From the NCBI GenBank assembly GCA_964633815.1, contig CAZWHW010000001.1, forward strand, positions 62,001 to 126,000: a stretch of DNA of 64,000 bases, read 5' to 3'. The DNA comes from CALKZN01 sp964633815 (lineage in GTDB: Bacteria; Pseudomonadota; Gammaproteobacteria; Arenicellales; Arenicellaceae). How positions within the stretch are numbered: the stretch's first letter is position 1; each line of letters starts with the position of its first letter. The translations under genes were made by a program, and so were the position numbers. The notes beneath the pieces were generated by a model. It saw nothing but the letters and a program-made list of their open reading frames with translations, did no database searches and was not told the origin of the DNA. Below, one piece after another: positions 25,263 to 35,106 of this stretch.

Positions 25263-26174
25263 TTAATTGCCTTTCTTAGATCCAAATATAACCAAGCAAA
25301 AGCCGAAAAAAACAGCCACTTGACTTACGAAATGAAAGATTTCTACCTTCTCGTTCAAGAACAAAATTCCAATAATTGCTGCAAAAACAGGAATCAGATA
25401 AGAGTTCAAAGAAGCCATTTGCGAACCCAAAACTCTGACGCCAAAATTGAAGAACAAATATCCAAAAATTGAAGGAAAAACTCCCACATAAAGCAGCGCC
25501 AAACTCACCTCTAAATTGATATGAATTTGAACCTCAGTGTTGATTAGCTCCCATACAACAAATGGCACTGCAAGTAGAAAACCAAATGCTGTAGAAAAAA
25601 ACATAAATAATAGAGGATTTAATTTTGGCGGCATTTTTTTTAAAAAAACCGTATAGAGCGCCCAAAACACACAAGCAATCAACATCCAAAAGTCCCCATA
25701 ACTAAAAACCAAATGCAATAGGTTTTGCAAACTGCCTTTACTTAATAGAATTAACACGCCTAGTAAGCCAAACAAAAAACCAAATAATTCTATATATCCA
25801 GGCTTTTCTCCAAGAAAACGCCATGCCAAGACGACCGTCAATATGGGAGTAACCGTACTAATGACAGCAATATTCAAACCTGATGTTGTATAGGCTGCAG
25901 TATATAAAAGTGCGTTATAGGATGTCACACCTAAAAATCCGAAAAAACTTAAACTCTGCCAAGAATCTTTTACCAGATAAAATGAACCACGAAGTTGCGG
26001 ATAAACAAAAGGCAATAAGACTAAAATAGCTATTCCCCACCTAATTAAATTCAGCAAGCTTGGTGGCACAACCCCTATCAAAAATTTGGAAACAAAGATA
26101 TTTCCTGACCAGAACAAGCTGGTCAACACCAAGCCTATGATTGCTTTAGTTTGTACTAAGGACATATATTGCAT
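25263..26174 (-). CDS. EamA/DMT-family permease
   Basis: A 303-residue inner-membrane protein with ten predicted helices arranged as two EamA repeats. GxTSYNALLYTAAYTTS and the WRFLGEKPG motif are typical of the drug/metabolite transporter family. The transported compound is unknown; members export amino acids, nucleobases or other metabolites. The same strand continues into the dct operon but a separate sigma-54 promoter and an inverted repeat lie between. Confidence 0.9.
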   Translation of the reverse strand: MQYMSLVQTKAIIGLVLTSLFWSGNIFVSKFLIGVVPPSLLNLIRWGIAILVLLPFVYPQLRGSFYLVKDSWQSLSFFGFLGVTSYNALLYTAAYTTSGLNIAVISTVTPILTVVLAWRFLGEKPGYIELFGFLFGLLGVLILLSKGSLQNLLHLVFSYGDFWMLIACVFWALYTVFLKKMPPKLNPLLFMFFSTAFGFLLAVPFVVWELINTEVQIHINLEVSLALLYVGVFPSIFGYLFFNFGVRVLGSQMASLNSYLIPVFAAIIGILFLNEKVEIFHFVSQVAVFFGFCLVIFGSKKGN

Positions 26175-26224
26175 TTGAGACTTGTTAAAAATCCAAGTAT
26201 TTTAAAAACATACCAACAAAAATA

Positions 26225-26707
26225 ATGATAAAAATTATGTCCAACTCACAAAACAATACTCATCTAAAAGGTTGGCAGCTTTTTACAACTATAGCTCTTG
26301 CTTGTCTATATGCAGACAGCTTTGCGTCAACCAAACAAGATGACATTGTCGGCCTATGGAAAAACATTGATGATAAAACAGGTAAAGCCAAAAGCATTAT
26401 TGAAATCACTGCAAATGAAGGCATTTATAGCGGAAAGATTATTAGGCTATTAAATCCATCGACTCCAGAGCCTGTTTGCATAAAATGCTCTGGAGATAAT
26501 ACCAATAAACCAATTCTTGGCTTAACCATTATTAACGATACACTTAAAAAAGAAAACTCTTGGGGAGGAGGCACTATTCTAGATCCCGAAAAAGGCAAAA
26601 CTTATAAAGTTAAATTCACCCTGATTGAACAAGGCGAAAAGCTTAAAGTTCGTGGATTTATTGGCGTACCCTCACTGGGAAGAACTCAAACTTGGATTAG
26701 GCAATAA
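26225..26707 (+). CDS. DUF2147 secreted protein
   Basis: A 160-residue protein with an N-terminal signal sequence (hydrophobic core about residues 20-36, cleavage near SFA). The mature part opens with DDIVGLWKNIDDKTGKAKSII and has GGGTILDPEKGKTYK and RTQTWIR, as in the DUF2147 family, a beta-rich lipocalin-like fold. Function unknown, periplasmic. Convergent with the gcvR-like gene. The alternative start at the fifth codon (ATG) would give a slightly shorter signal peptide. Confidence 0.88.
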   Translation: MIKIMSNSQNNTHLKGWQLFTTIALACLYADSFASTKQDDIVGLWKNIDDKTGKAKSIIEITANEGIYSGKIIRLLNPSTPEPVCIKCSGDNTNKPILGLTIINDTLKKENSWGGGTILDPEKGKTYKVKFTLIEQGEKLKVRGFIGVPSLGRTQTWIRQ

Positions 26708-26722
26708 CATTCGTCTTTAGTA

Positions 26723-27232
26723 TTATATAACAGTCACCACCAAATCGTCAGAAACTTTTTCCATCAAAGCCTCGAGCTTAGTTACGGTGAATCGCTTTGG
26801 CAAGGTAACTTCAATCTTGGCTTTAAACAAATCATAACCTGCCATTGATGCACTTTCACATACTGAAACTAACTTTTCAACATTAACGTTTTTTAGAGTC
26901 AATGCAGTTGAAATTTCCTCAATGATACCTTCACGGTCATTGGCTTCTATATAAAGGGTGGCAGGCTTACCAACCACCGCATAATCCTCATCAAAACTAT
27001 GAATTTTGACAGCAATACCCGTCGATAAAAGATCAGATAATGCCTTTTTGAAATCATTTAAATTGTCATCAGGAATACGGACAGAAATAATTCCCGCAAA
27101 CTGCCCACCCAAACGTGACAAGCTGCTTTCTAACCAGCTTCCTTGACATGTCAATACTACATCCGACAAAACTTGAACGATACCAGGTTTATCTTTAGCA
27201 ATAACATTCAAAACATACTGAGTATTATTCAT
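26723..27232 (-). CDS. GcvR-like ACT-domain protein
   Basis: A 169-residue protein of two ACT domains (about 5-80 and 90-165). The first carries AKDKPGIVQVLSDVV and the second ANDREGIIEEISTAL. The architecture matches GcvR, the glycine-cleavage-system repressor that modulates GcvA. ACT pairs of this kind bind amino acids. Neither gcvA nor the gcv genes are in the window, so the role is by family only. It follows ispF by 20 bases on the same strand. Confidence 0.85.
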   Translation of the reverse strand: MNNTQYVLNVIAKDKPGIVQVLSDVVLTCQGSWLESSLSRLGGQFAGIISVRIPDDNLNDFKKALSDLLSTGIAVKIHSFDEDYAVVGKPATLYIEANDREGIIEEISTALTLKNVNVEKLVSVCESASMAGYDLFKAKIEVTLPKRFTVTKLEALMEKVSDDLVVTVI

Positions 27233-27252
27233 TTTTTATTCCATCCTTATTC

Positions 27253-27735
27253 TTAAACGCCAATCACTTCATTAATGAGCACTATTGCCTGCGATCCAAT
27301 TCCTTCACCTCTACCTTCAAAGCCTAGCTGTTCCGTTGTTGTTGCCTTAATACTAATTTGCGCAATATTCAAAGACAAATCAGCTGCAATATTTTCGCGC
27401 ATTGCCAAAACATATGGTGACAATTTTGGTTTTTGCGCCACAACAGTCGCATCAATATTAACAACTTTATAATAGTTTTTATCTAACAAGCCAGCAATAT
27501 TACGTAATAAAATTCGACTATCAACACCTGCCAAACTCGAATCAGAGTCAGGAAAATGTTGACCAATATCACCTAACGCTGCCGCACCTAATAAAGCATC
27601 ACAAATAGCATGCAATAAAACATCCGCATCAGAATGACCATCCAAGCCTTTCTCATAATCAATCGTAACACCACCTAAAATCAATGGCCTGTTTGTCACT
27701 AATCGATGTACATCATAACCCTGTCCAATTCGCAT
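27253..27735 (-). CDS. ispF: 2-C-methyl-D-erythritol 2,4-cyclodiphosphate synthase IspF
   Basis: A 160-residue enzyme of the MEP isoprenoid pathway that cyclises CDP-methylerythritol 2-phosphate. Metal ligands are in GQGYDVHRL (Asp, His) and near DGHSDADVLLHA; the family motifs IGQHFPDSD and TTTEQLGFEGRGEGI are complete. The length is normal. In most gammaproteobacteria ispD is directly upstream of ispF; here hopJ and oxyR on the opposite strand separate the two. Confidence 0.97.
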   Translation of the reverse strand: MRIGQGYDVHRLVTNRPLILGGVTIDYEKGLDGHSDADVLLHAICDALLGAAALGDIGQHFPDSDSSLAGVDSRILLRNIAGLLDKNYYKVVNIDATVVAQKPKLSPYVLAMRENIAADLSLNIAQISIKATTTEQLGFEGRGEGIGSQAIVLINEVIGV

Positions 27736-27743
27736 ATCAGACC

Positions 27744-27932
27744 TTAATCATCATCTGGAACCACTACATCAACCGCAGCACCCACCACTTTAAACGGCAC
27801 TTTGGCAACCTCAAGTGTTACATCAGCGACAGTACCAACCAACGTGCCAGCGCAAGCAGACAACACAGGAAATACACAAATAAAAAATAAAACTCTAGCA
27901 GTTTTAACCATAAAGCGTTTTATGAAACCCAT
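27744..27932 (-). CDS. Small lipoprotein (NF038104-like)
   Basis: A 62-residue protein from the ATG at 27932 (a TTG at 27950 and an ATG at 27911 are other in-frame starts). A hydrophobic stretch ends in the lipobox LSAC, so the mature lipoprotein is only about 35-40 residues. It is rich in Val and Ala, contains AKVPFKVVGAAVDVVVP and ends in an acidic PDDD. It resembles a family of tiny gammaproteobacterial lipoproteins with VPFKV repeats. Function unknown. Eight bases separate it from ispF. Confidence 0.75.
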   Translation of the reverse strand: MGFIKRFMVKTARVLFFICVFPVLSACAGTLVGTVADVTLEVAKVPFKVVGAAVDVVVPDDD

Positions 27933-28017
27933 CTTACTTAGTAGAATCAAGATTCATACCTTAGCATGAAACTTAGCTGACTATCAGCACAATTTAATTG
28001 ACTCAAAACGAATTTTT

Positions 28018-28365
28018 ATGGCCATCGATACATTACTTAAACAACTCAAAAACAACCCTAATCAAATCGCTTTTTCTGATGTGATGCAGGCAATAGACGA
28101 AAATTATAACTTTATGGAAACCGCATTCAAAAATGGCTTGCAGCACAATAAAGCTGGTGAAAATTCTGGATCATGCAAAGTATTCAGTTTTGCTATATTG
28201 CACACATTAGACCAACAGCAAACTCTTGCACTTTTTGGTGAATATTATCGTGAAGATGTTCTAAAAAACCCGCATGCAAATGACCATCAAAATATCCGTC
28301 AATTCATGCAACAAGGTTTTTCCGGCATTTCTTTTGAGCAACAAGCTTTGACTCCAAAAACATAA
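28018..28365 (+). CDS. HopJ-family protein
   Basis: A 115-residue protein matching the HopJ family (PF08888), named after a Pseudomonas type III effector candidate but widespread in bacteria with no type III system. Conserved parts are FSDVMQAIDENYNF, NKAGENSGSCKVF and LFGEYYREDVL. There is no secretion system in the window, so an effector role is unlikely. Function unknown. It lies 43 bases before oxyR on the same strand. Confidence 0.88.
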   Translation: MAIDTLLKQLKNNPNQIAFSDVMQAIDENYNFMETAFKNGLQHNKAGENSGSCKVFSFAILHTLDQQQTLALFGEYYREDVLKNPHANDHQNIRQFMQQGFSGISFEQQALTPKT

Positions 28366-28408
28366 CAGGTCATTATCAAACACAATAACAATCGATCTAG
28401 TCAAAGAC

Positions 28409-29296
28409 ATGTATCAACCTACTCTTAAACAAATGAAATACATCTGTGCTGTGGCAGATTTAAAACATTTTAGCAAAGCTGCTGATTCGTGCTTCGTCTC
28501 GCAATCTGCATTAAGCACAGGCATTAATGAACTTGAGCAAAACCTTGGAGTACAAATTTTCGAACGTCATAACAAACAAGTCTTAATCACACCTTTAGGA
28601 GAAGAGTTGGTCGCTCGTGCACGCGTGATCCTAACGCAAACCAATGATCTAATGGCAATTGCTCAGCAATCTGCCGAAGGTTTTATCCGTCAATTACACA
28701 TAGGTGTCATCCCCACTATAGCACCATTTATGCTGCCGCCTTTACTGTCAGTATTGAACAAACATCACCCTCAAACTGACATCCTGATTCGTGAAGACTT
28801 AAGTCATAACTTAATGGAAATGCTCAATAAAGGCGAAATTGATGTCGCTTTAATGGCGCTCCCTTTTGCAACTCATGATTTTATCACCCACGAATTGTTT
28901 GATGACCCTTTACTATTAGCGATACCTAAATCACACGCTTTGGCAAAAAAAGCTAAGATCTCTTTAAACGACCTTAAAGATCTGCCTATGTTGATTCTGG
29001 AAGACGGTCATTGTTTGCGTAATCACTCATTAAATGCTTGCTCATTCTCAATTAATGATCTCGACGTACCTTATCAAGCGTCAAGCCTACACACGCTGAT
29101 GAAAATGGTTAGTAATGGTATTGGCGGTACACTATTGCCTAAAATGGCTATTGAGAGCGACCTAGTGAAAGAAAATGAAATTGCAATTTGCCAAATTGAT
29201 AAAACCAATATGAGTCGAACAATCGCGTTAGTATGGCGCCGAAACTATCCGAACAGTGAAGCATTAATCTCACTAGCAAAACTGATGGACAATTAA
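28409..29296 (+). CDS. oxyR: Hydrogen-peroxide sensing LysR regulator OxyR
   Basis: A 295-residue LysR-type regulator. The N-terminal helix-turn-helix (SQSALSTGINELE) is followed by the effector domain. The two redox cysteines of OxyR are conserved with the right spacing: Cys202 and Cys211 in DGHCLRNHSLNAC (equivalent to E. coli Cys199 and Cys208). Oxidation by peroxide forms a disulfide and switches on defence genes. No catalase or ahpC is in the window. The gene end overlaps convergent ispD by 4 bases. Confidence 0.94.
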   Translation: MYQPTLKQMKYICAVADLKHFSKAADSCFVSQSALSTGINELEQNLGVQIFERHNKQVLITPLGEELVARARVILTQTNDLMAIAQQSAEGFIRQLHIGVIPTIAPFMLPPLLSVLNKHHPQTDILIREDLSHNLMEMLNKGEIDVALMALPFATHDFITHELFDDPLLLAIPKSHALAKKAKISLNDLKDLPMLILEDGHCLRNHSLNACSFSINDLDVPYQASSLHTLMKMVSNGIGGTLLPKMAIESDLVKENEIAICQIDKTNMSRTIALVWRRNYPNSEALISLAKLMDN

Positions 29297-30015
29297 ACTT
29301 TATTTGCTAAAAAATACTCTACCCACGCCAAATCTTCAGGATAAGTCACTTTAATATTTGAACGCTCGCTAAGCACAATTTTTGGCTTGAAGCCCGCCGC
29401 TTCTATACAAGATGCCTCATCCGTGACAACTACATCAGAAGCAAAAGCTTTATGCAAACAATCTCGCAAAAATCCTAAACGAAACATTTGCGGAGTTTGG
29501 GCTGCCCATAAAGTTGATCTGTCCACCGTGCTTTCTATGCACGCGTTGGACACATTTTTCAATGTATCTGCAACAGGGACACCCAGAACCCCACCTACTG
29601 AATCGTCAACTAAACTAGCAATTAATGTGTTTAATAAATCCTCAGATAAACAAGGTCTAGCTGCATCATGCACCAATACCCAATCGTCGACACTAGCAAC
29701 TTTTTCAAGTGATTTTAAACCCGACAAAACACTATCCGCGCGCTGCTCTCCTCCATCACAAGTTGGTAATAACTTGTCATGCGAAAAAGCTATCTCCTGC
29801 CAATAGCCATCATCAGGAGATAAGCACAACTGCACTCCGGCAATCTTTTCTACCTCAAGAAACAATGACAACGTATGCTCTAAAATAGTTTTATTCCTGA
29901 CCGTTAAATATTGCTTAGGACGATCAGCAGCCATTCTAGCGCCAACACCTGCTGCGGGAATAAGCGCCCAAAGGCGTGATTTTGAAGATTTACTTTTCGT
30001 CATAATGCGCAGCAT
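29293..30015 (-). CDS. ispD: 2-C-methyl-D-erythritol 4-phosphate cytidylyltransferase IspD
   Basis: A 240-residue nucleotidyltransferase of the MEP pathway. The nucleotide loop PAAGVGARMAADRPKQYL is complete, as are VLVHDAARPC and the TDEAS motif. Starts at ATG 30015 or 30003 are both possible (a TTG at 30021 is less likely). It makes CDP-methylerythritol for the pathway that continues with IspF (27253-27735). Divergent from mfd across about 145 bases; no promoter stands out. Confidence 0.95.
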   Translation of the reverse strand: MLRIMTKSKSSKSRLWALIPAAGVGARMAADRPKQYLTVRNKTILEHTLSLFLEVEKIAGVQLCLSPDDGYWQEIAFSHDKLLPTCDGGEQRADSVLSGLKSLEKVASVDDWVLVHDAARPCLSEDLLNTLIASLVDDSVGGVLGVPVADTLKNVSNACIESTVDRSTLWAAQTPQMFRLGFLRDCLHKAFASDVVVTDEASCIEAAGFKPKIVLSERSNIKVTYPEDLAWVEYFLANKV

Positions 30016-30160
30016 AGTCAAGTCATCTCAATTTGCCAACGTAAATGAGAAAAACTAAGGAAACAATTTCTAAATATTACCTTTTTATAAACAGCTTTCG
30101 CTACAATCACAACCTTGAAAATAATTCAATCGATACGGTTGGTCTTTAAACTCGCAATCA

Positions 30161-33100
30161 ATGACTACGTTATATTCCCCTCTTGCACCTCCTTCTCTTT
30201 TATCAGCAGGAAAAACTAACTTTTGGCAACACCTATCCGGTAGTGCTGCAAGTCTTGCTATCCAGTGCCTAAATGAACAGGAAAAAGCTCCAATCATTAT
30301 TGTCTGTGCTGAAGCACAACACATGCACAAGCTAGAACGCGAGCTAGATTTTTTTAGCCAAAAAAATAAAAAAGATATACTGCGACTCCCAGACTGGGAA
30401 TGTCTTCCTTATGATCGTTTTTCACCCCATCAAGATATCATTTCTGAACGGTTACTATCATTATTCTCACTGCCTAAAATGCAATCAGGCATTGTCATCA
30501 CTACTGCATCTGCAATCTCTCATCGTTTTGCCCCTATTGAGTATGTATTAAATAACGCTATCAACTTCTCAGTAGGCGATGAATTAGACACTAATGCATT
30601 CACTCAGCAGCTAGTCAACGCTGGTTATTATGCCGTTTCACAAGTCATGTCGCCGGGCGAATATGCTGTGCGTGGCGGCATTATTGATGTCTTCCCTTCA
30701 GGCACTAAACAACCATTTCGTTTAGATCTATTCGATACTGAAATTGAAGACATCAAACTCTTCGACCCTGAAACTCAGCGTTCAATCTCATCAGTTAAAA
30801 ATATTCGCTTACTTCCTGCCAAAGAGTTTCCTTTGGATGAAACAGGCATTGAAACATTTCGCAGAAATTTTCGTGAAACTTTTCTGGGTGATCCACAAAA
30901 CACCATAATCTATCCCGAAATCAGCAAAGGCATCGCACCTGCTGGAAGTGAATATTATTTGCCTCTATTTTTTGATGAAACAGCAACTTTTTTTGACTAT
31001 CTGCCTGACAATAGTATTTTAATATTTGCCGATGGTGCTCAATCTCAATTGGACCAATTTCAAAATGAAAGCCAGCAACGCTATGACAGTTTAAGCAGCG
31101 ATCTTGAATGGCCTTTATTAGAAACCGACGCCGTCTTTGTAAAAGCGGATGAAACCAGACGGGTTTTAAAATCTTTTCAATTGATTGAGTTGCTGGGTTT
31201 AAATCTTAAAAACCAAAGCCAAGTGCAAAATTTTGATTGCGCCAAGCCATCACAATTTCAAATCCAACCTAAGACAGATGCACCCTATCAACCATTCATT
31301 GATTATTTAAATGGCACGAATGTCACCGAAAGCCAAAATAAGCCAGCACACACTTTGTTGGCAGTCGAGTCAGCCGGTCGCCGTGAAGCAATGCTTGAGT
31401 TGTTGAAAAAATATGATATTACTCCCACCGTTTTTACTGATTGGCAAAGTTTTATTAATACACCCCAACGTTTCAGTATTATTGTTGCTGAAATTGATAA
31501 TGGCATCAAACTACCGAGTGTAGACATTGAAATCATCACCGAATCACAACTTTACGGTGATCGCGTTTTCCAAAGGCGCCGACGTTCTGCTAAAAATCGC
31601 GACCCTGATGCCATCATTCGTTCACTCGCGGAACTCAATATTGGTGACGCGATTGTTCATGAAGATCACGGTGTTGGCCGATACTCTGGGCTGGAAAACC
31701 ATCAAATTGATGGCATTGACAATGAACTATTAGTCATTGAATACCAAGGTGGCGACAAACTCTTTATTCCAGTACTGTCTCTAGAAGCAATTAGCCGTTA
31801 TATTGGCAGTGGACCAGAATCTGCACCCTTACACAAACTCGGCACCGATACATGGAGCAAAGCACGGCAAAAAGCCCAAGAAAAAGCCTATGATGTGGCT
31901 GCAGAATTACTTGAAGTACAAGCCATGCGCATGGCTAGACAAGGCTTTGCCTTCAATGAGCCCGATGATAGCTATTCCGCATTTACTGCTGGCTTTAAAT
32001 TCGAAGAGACGCCTGACCAACAAAAAGTGATTGATGATGTTATTGACGACATGATTCAATCTAAACCAATGGATCGTCTTGTCTGCGGTGATGTAGGTTT
32101 TGGTAAAACTGAAATCGCAATGCGCGCTAGCTACATGGCAATTGCTTCAAGCAAACAAGTCGCTTTATTAGTCCCAACAACATTGCTTGCTCAGCAACAT
32201 TATCAAAACTTGTGTGACCGCTTTGCTGATTGGCCAGTTCGAGTTGAACTTGTTTCACGTTTCAAAACAACTAAAGAAACTACAGAAGTTCTCAAAGGCC
32301 TCGATTCTGGGACTGTTGACATCGTCATTGGTACACATCGACTAATTCAAAAAGACATTGAATTTAAACGTCTTGGTTTAGTGATCATCGATGAAGAGCA
32401 TCGCTTTGGAGTACGCCAAAAAGAGCAGCTCAAACAGCTGCGCAGCCAAGTCGACATCCTCACACTAACAGCAACACCAATTCCTCGCACATTGAATATT
32501 GCATTGTCAGGAATGCGTGATATCTCTGTGATTGCTACGCCACCAAAAGCAAGATTAGCAGTAAAAACCTTTGTGCGCGAATGGAATGATGCGGTCATCA
32601 AAGAAGCATGTTTGCGTGAAATTCGCCGTGGTGGCCAGGTTTATTTCTTACACAATGAAGTGCGCACCATCCAAAAAATGCGCGAACAGTTGCAGCAATT
32701 AATCCCTGAAGCGCGCATTGAAATTGGTCATGGTCAAATGAGTGAACGTGAGCTGGAAAGCACCATGAGAGATTTTTATCATCAGCGCTTTAACGTTCTA
32801 CTGTGCACTACTATCATTGAAAGTGGTATCGATGTGCCAAGTGCTAACACCATCATCATCAACAAGGCTGACCGTTTTGGCTTGGCACAACTACACCAAA
32901 TGCGGGGACGCGTTGGTCGCTCTCATCATCAAGCCTATGCTTATATGATCACTCCAGAAAGAGCAGCGATGACCAATGACGCCTACAAACGCCTAACAGC
33001 GATTGAATCACTTGACGAACTCGGCGCTGGCTTTGCCTTGGCATCCCAAGATTTAGAAATTCGTGGTGCCGGTGAGTTACTCGGGGAATCCCAAAGTGGC

Positions 33101-33658
33101 GGCATGGATCAAGTCGGCTATTCGCTCTTCAATGAATTCCTTGAACAAGCCGTTGCTCGCATCAAACGAGAAAAATCACAACCCATCGATCAACAATCTG
33201 CCAATGTTACGGCCAATATCAATACCGATATTAATTTGCATATGGCTGCTCGTTTCCCAGACGATTACATTCCAGATGTAAATCTGCGCCTTACAATGTA
33301 TAAACGAATCAGTAGTGCCGCCAGTGAAGATGATTTGTATGAAATGCAGGTTGAAGTCGTTGACCGTTTTGGCTTGTTACCAGACGCTGTGAAAAACCTG
33401 TTCGAGATTGCTATATTGAAGCTCAAGCTCAGCGCTATGAACATCAAAAAAGTGGAAGTTGGCCCAGCAGGTGGTAAATTTGAACTAGATGAAAATCCAA
33501 ACATTAATATTGCTAGACTTATGGAATTAATGAATACAGCGCCGCAAGATTACCTAATGAAAGGGCCAAGCACATTTGTGGTAAAACGGCCAATGCTGGA
33601 AAATGAACAACGTTTTGAATTATTACGTCATATTATCAGTGAATTAAGCCTTAATTAA
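30161..33658 (+). CDS. mfd: Transcription-repair coupling factor Mfd
   Basis: A 1165-residue translocase, full length. It removes stalled RNA polymerase at DNA damage and recruits UvrA. An UvrB-like module (about 1-350), the RNA polymerase-interaction domain (about 485-560, with IVHEDHGVGRY), then RecG-like helicase motifs: Walker A GDVGFGKTE, DEEHRFG (Walker B), LTATPIPRT and QMRGRVGRS. The C-terminal TRCF domain (about 1010-1165) has the usual FPDDYIPD opening. In many gammaproteobacteria csiV is next to mfd; here csiV is 4.5 kb away. Confidence 0.98.
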   Translation: MTTLYSPLAPPSLLSAGKTNFWQHLSGSAASLAIQCLNEQEKAPIIIVCAEAQHMHKLERELDFFSQKNKKDILRLPDWECLPYDRFSPHQDIISERLLSLFSLPKMQSGIVITTASAISHRFAPIEYVLNNAINFSVGDELDTNAFTQQLVNAGYYAVSQVMSPGEYAVRGGIIDVFPSGTKQPFRLDLFDTEIEDIKLFDPETQRSISSVKNIRLLPAKEFPLDETGIETFRRNFRETFLGDPQNTIIYPEISKGIAPAGSEYYLPLFFDETATFFDYLPDNSILIFADGAQSQLDQFQNESQQRYDSLSSDLEWPLLETDAVFVKADETRRVLKSFQLIELLGLNLKNQSQVQNFDCAKPSQFQIQPKTDAPYQPFIDYLNGTNVTESQNKPAHTLLAVESAGRREAMLELLKKYDITPTVFTDWQSFINTPQRFSIIVAEIDNGIKLPSVDIEIITESQLYGDRVFQRRRRSAKNRDPDAIIRSLAELNIGDAIVHEDHGVGRYSGLENHQIDGIDNELLVIEYQGGDKLFIPVLSLEAISRYIGSGPESAPLHKLGTDTWSKARQKAQEKAYDVAAELLEVQAMRMARQGFAFNEPDDSYSAFTAGFKFEETPDQQKVIDDVIDDMIQSKPMDRLVCGDVGFGKTEIAMRASYMAIASSKQVALLVPTTLLAQQHYQNLCDRFADWPVRVELVSRFKTTKETTEVLKGLDSGTVDIVIGTHRLIQKDIEFKRLGLVIIDEEHRFGVRQKEQLKQLRSQVDILTLTATPIPRTLNIALSGMRDISVIATPPKARLAVKTFVREWNDAVIKEACLREIRRGGQVYFLHNEVRTIQKMREQLQQLIPEARIEIGHGQMSERELESTMRDFYHQRFNVLLCTTIIESGIDVPSANTIIINKADRFGLAQLHQMRGRVGRSHHQAYAYMITPERAAMTNDAYKRLTAIESLDELGAGFALASQDLEIRGAGELLGESQSGGMDQVGYSLFNEFLEQAVARIKREKSQPIDQQSANVTANINTDINLHMAARFPDDYIPDVNLRLTMYKRISSAASEDDLYEMQVEVVDRFGLLPDAVKNLFEIAILKLKLSAMNIKKVEVGPAGGKFELDENPNINIARLMELMNTAPQDYLMKGPSTFVVKRPMLENEQRFELLRHIISELSLN

Positions 33659-33678
33659 GCAAAATCAATAACAAAATA

Positions 33679-34416
33679 ATGCGATCTATTTTCACTAAAC
33701 GCTCATCATCAGAGCAGATGCAATTGGCAGAATTGGATATTGAAATTGTGCGCAGCAAGCGCAAATCAATTAGTTTGCATATCAAAAATGAAGAGATCAT
33801 TTTACGAGCGCCGTTGTACACACCTAGGGTCATGCTAAAAGCCTTTGCCTTGAGCAAGATCGATTGGCTCAGAAAGCACTTAGCACGCATGCAAGCGGCG
33901 CCTAAAGTTGAACCCAAAATCTATCAAGATGGAGAACAATGGTTATTTTTTGGTGAAAAAATCCACCTCAAAATAAACACTGGCGTTCAATCCAAAACTG
34001 ACTTTGATCAAGAAAAGTCTGAACTTCATATTTGTATTGGCAACCGTGTTAAAAACACCGACGCCTTTCTAAAAAAACAAGTTTCGTTATGGTACAAGCA
34101 ACTAGGCAATGATTACCTAACTAAAAAACTACCTTCTTTAGCAAATCAAATGCAATTGCAGCCCAAAGGCTTTGCAGTGCGTGACTATAAAGCGCGCTGG
34201 GGAAGTTGCTCATCTAAAGGATATTTATCCTTTAATTGGCGCATTTTCATGGCTCCCAGCGATGTGATAGACAGTGTGATCGTGCACGAGCTCGCCCATC
34301 TAAAGCACTTTAATCATTCCAAACAATTTTGGGATTTAGTACATTCCATTTGCCCAAATTATCAAGAACAGCACGAATGGCTAAAAACAAACCAACAAGA
34401 ATTACAAAGCTGCTAA
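33679..34416 (+). CDS. YgjP-type zinc metallopeptidase domain protein (DUF45)
   Basis: A 245-residue protein of the YgjP/WLM family, predicted zinc metallopeptidase. The HELAHLKHFNHSKQFW motif near residue 197-212 holds the HExxH plus third His. DYKARWGSCSSKG just before it is the other family hallmark. Soluble, cytoplasmic. Substrate unknown. It starts 20 bases after the mfd stop and is likely co-transcribed with it. Confidence 0.92.
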   Translation: MRSIFTKRSSSEQMQLAELDIEIVRSKRKSISLHIKNEEIILRAPLYTPRVMLKAFALSKIDWLRKHLARMQAAPKVEPKIYQDGEQWLFFGEKIHLKINTGVQSKTDFDQEKSELHICIGNRVKNTDAFLKKQVSLWYKQLGNDYLTKKLPSLANQMQLQPKGFAVRDYKARWGSCSSKGYLSFNWRIFMAPSDVIDSVIVHELAHLKHFNHSKQFWDLVHSICPNYQEQHEWLKTNQQELQSC

Positions 34417-34433
34417 TATAATTTATTTGATTA

Positions 34434-34973
34434 TTATTTGTCTTTGATCAGCACAACATTCAAACTGATTAATTCACCTGCAAATTGATAATTGCTATGA
34501 TCAGGAAATATATTAAAACATTTGACTCTTTGTTTGATTTTTAAACCAGCCTGATTACAAAGCTTTTGCAAAATCTCATAATTCAAACCTGCATAATGAA
34601 AATCATAGCGATTTGATTGCCCCCCAAACATCATACGCATCACATGATAACGCTCATCCACTGTTAGCTTCTCTTTCTCTAAAAATAAACGACATAATAT
34701 ATCCATATCAGGCACACTGATCAGCATTTTGCCATTATCAGTCATCACCCTCGCCCACTCCATCAAAGTCGGCACTAACTGACGCAAATAAGGAAAATGC
34801 TCCAACACATGAGATGCATAAATCGTTTGAAATTCACCATCTGCAAAACGTGACAAATCCGCAGCATTTCCTACATGATCAACATGATCACGTTCTAAGG
34901 CATCAAAAATTTCCCATTCGGGATCTGCTTTTTTGCCACCGATATGTAACCGACGAATACTATTTTTTTCCAT
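34434..34973 (-). CDS. Class I SAM-dependent methyltransferase (small)
   Basis: A 179-residue protein resembling methyltransferase type 11 domains: IYASHVLEHFPY (motif with Glu-His) and the VMTDNGKMLISVPDMD post-motif. The glycine-rich motif I is not clear (LHIGGKKADPEWEI takes its place), which is usual for a subfamily that methylates glycans or sugars. Substrate unknown. Ends 18 bases from the convergent YgjP gene. Confidence 0.78.
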   Translation of the reverse strand: MEKNSIRRLHIGGKKADPEWEIFDALERDHVDHVGNAADLSRFADGEFQTIYASHVLEHFPYLRQLVPTLMEWARVMTDNGKMLISVPDMDILCRLFLEKEKLTVDERYHVMRMMFGGQSNRYDFHYAGLNYEILQKLCNQAGLKIKQRVKCFNIFPDHSNYQFAGELISLNVVLIKDK

Positions 34974-35106
34974 AACTTAAATTGTAACGCATCTATATTT
35001 TTGACCAAAGAAAACATTTTACAACTTGCAAGCAACAACTGAACGCAGTACATTCAGCAACCCGTACCATTTGGTACAAAATTTTTAATTTTTAGAGGAA
35101 AGGCTA

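Noticed and set aside
29387..29806. Plus-strand open frame of 139 codons
   Set aside because: Antisense to ispD.
35064..35077. GTACC-ATTT-GGTAC palindrome before the 60-residue gene
   Set aside because: Only a 5-bp stem; too short to support a regulatory call.
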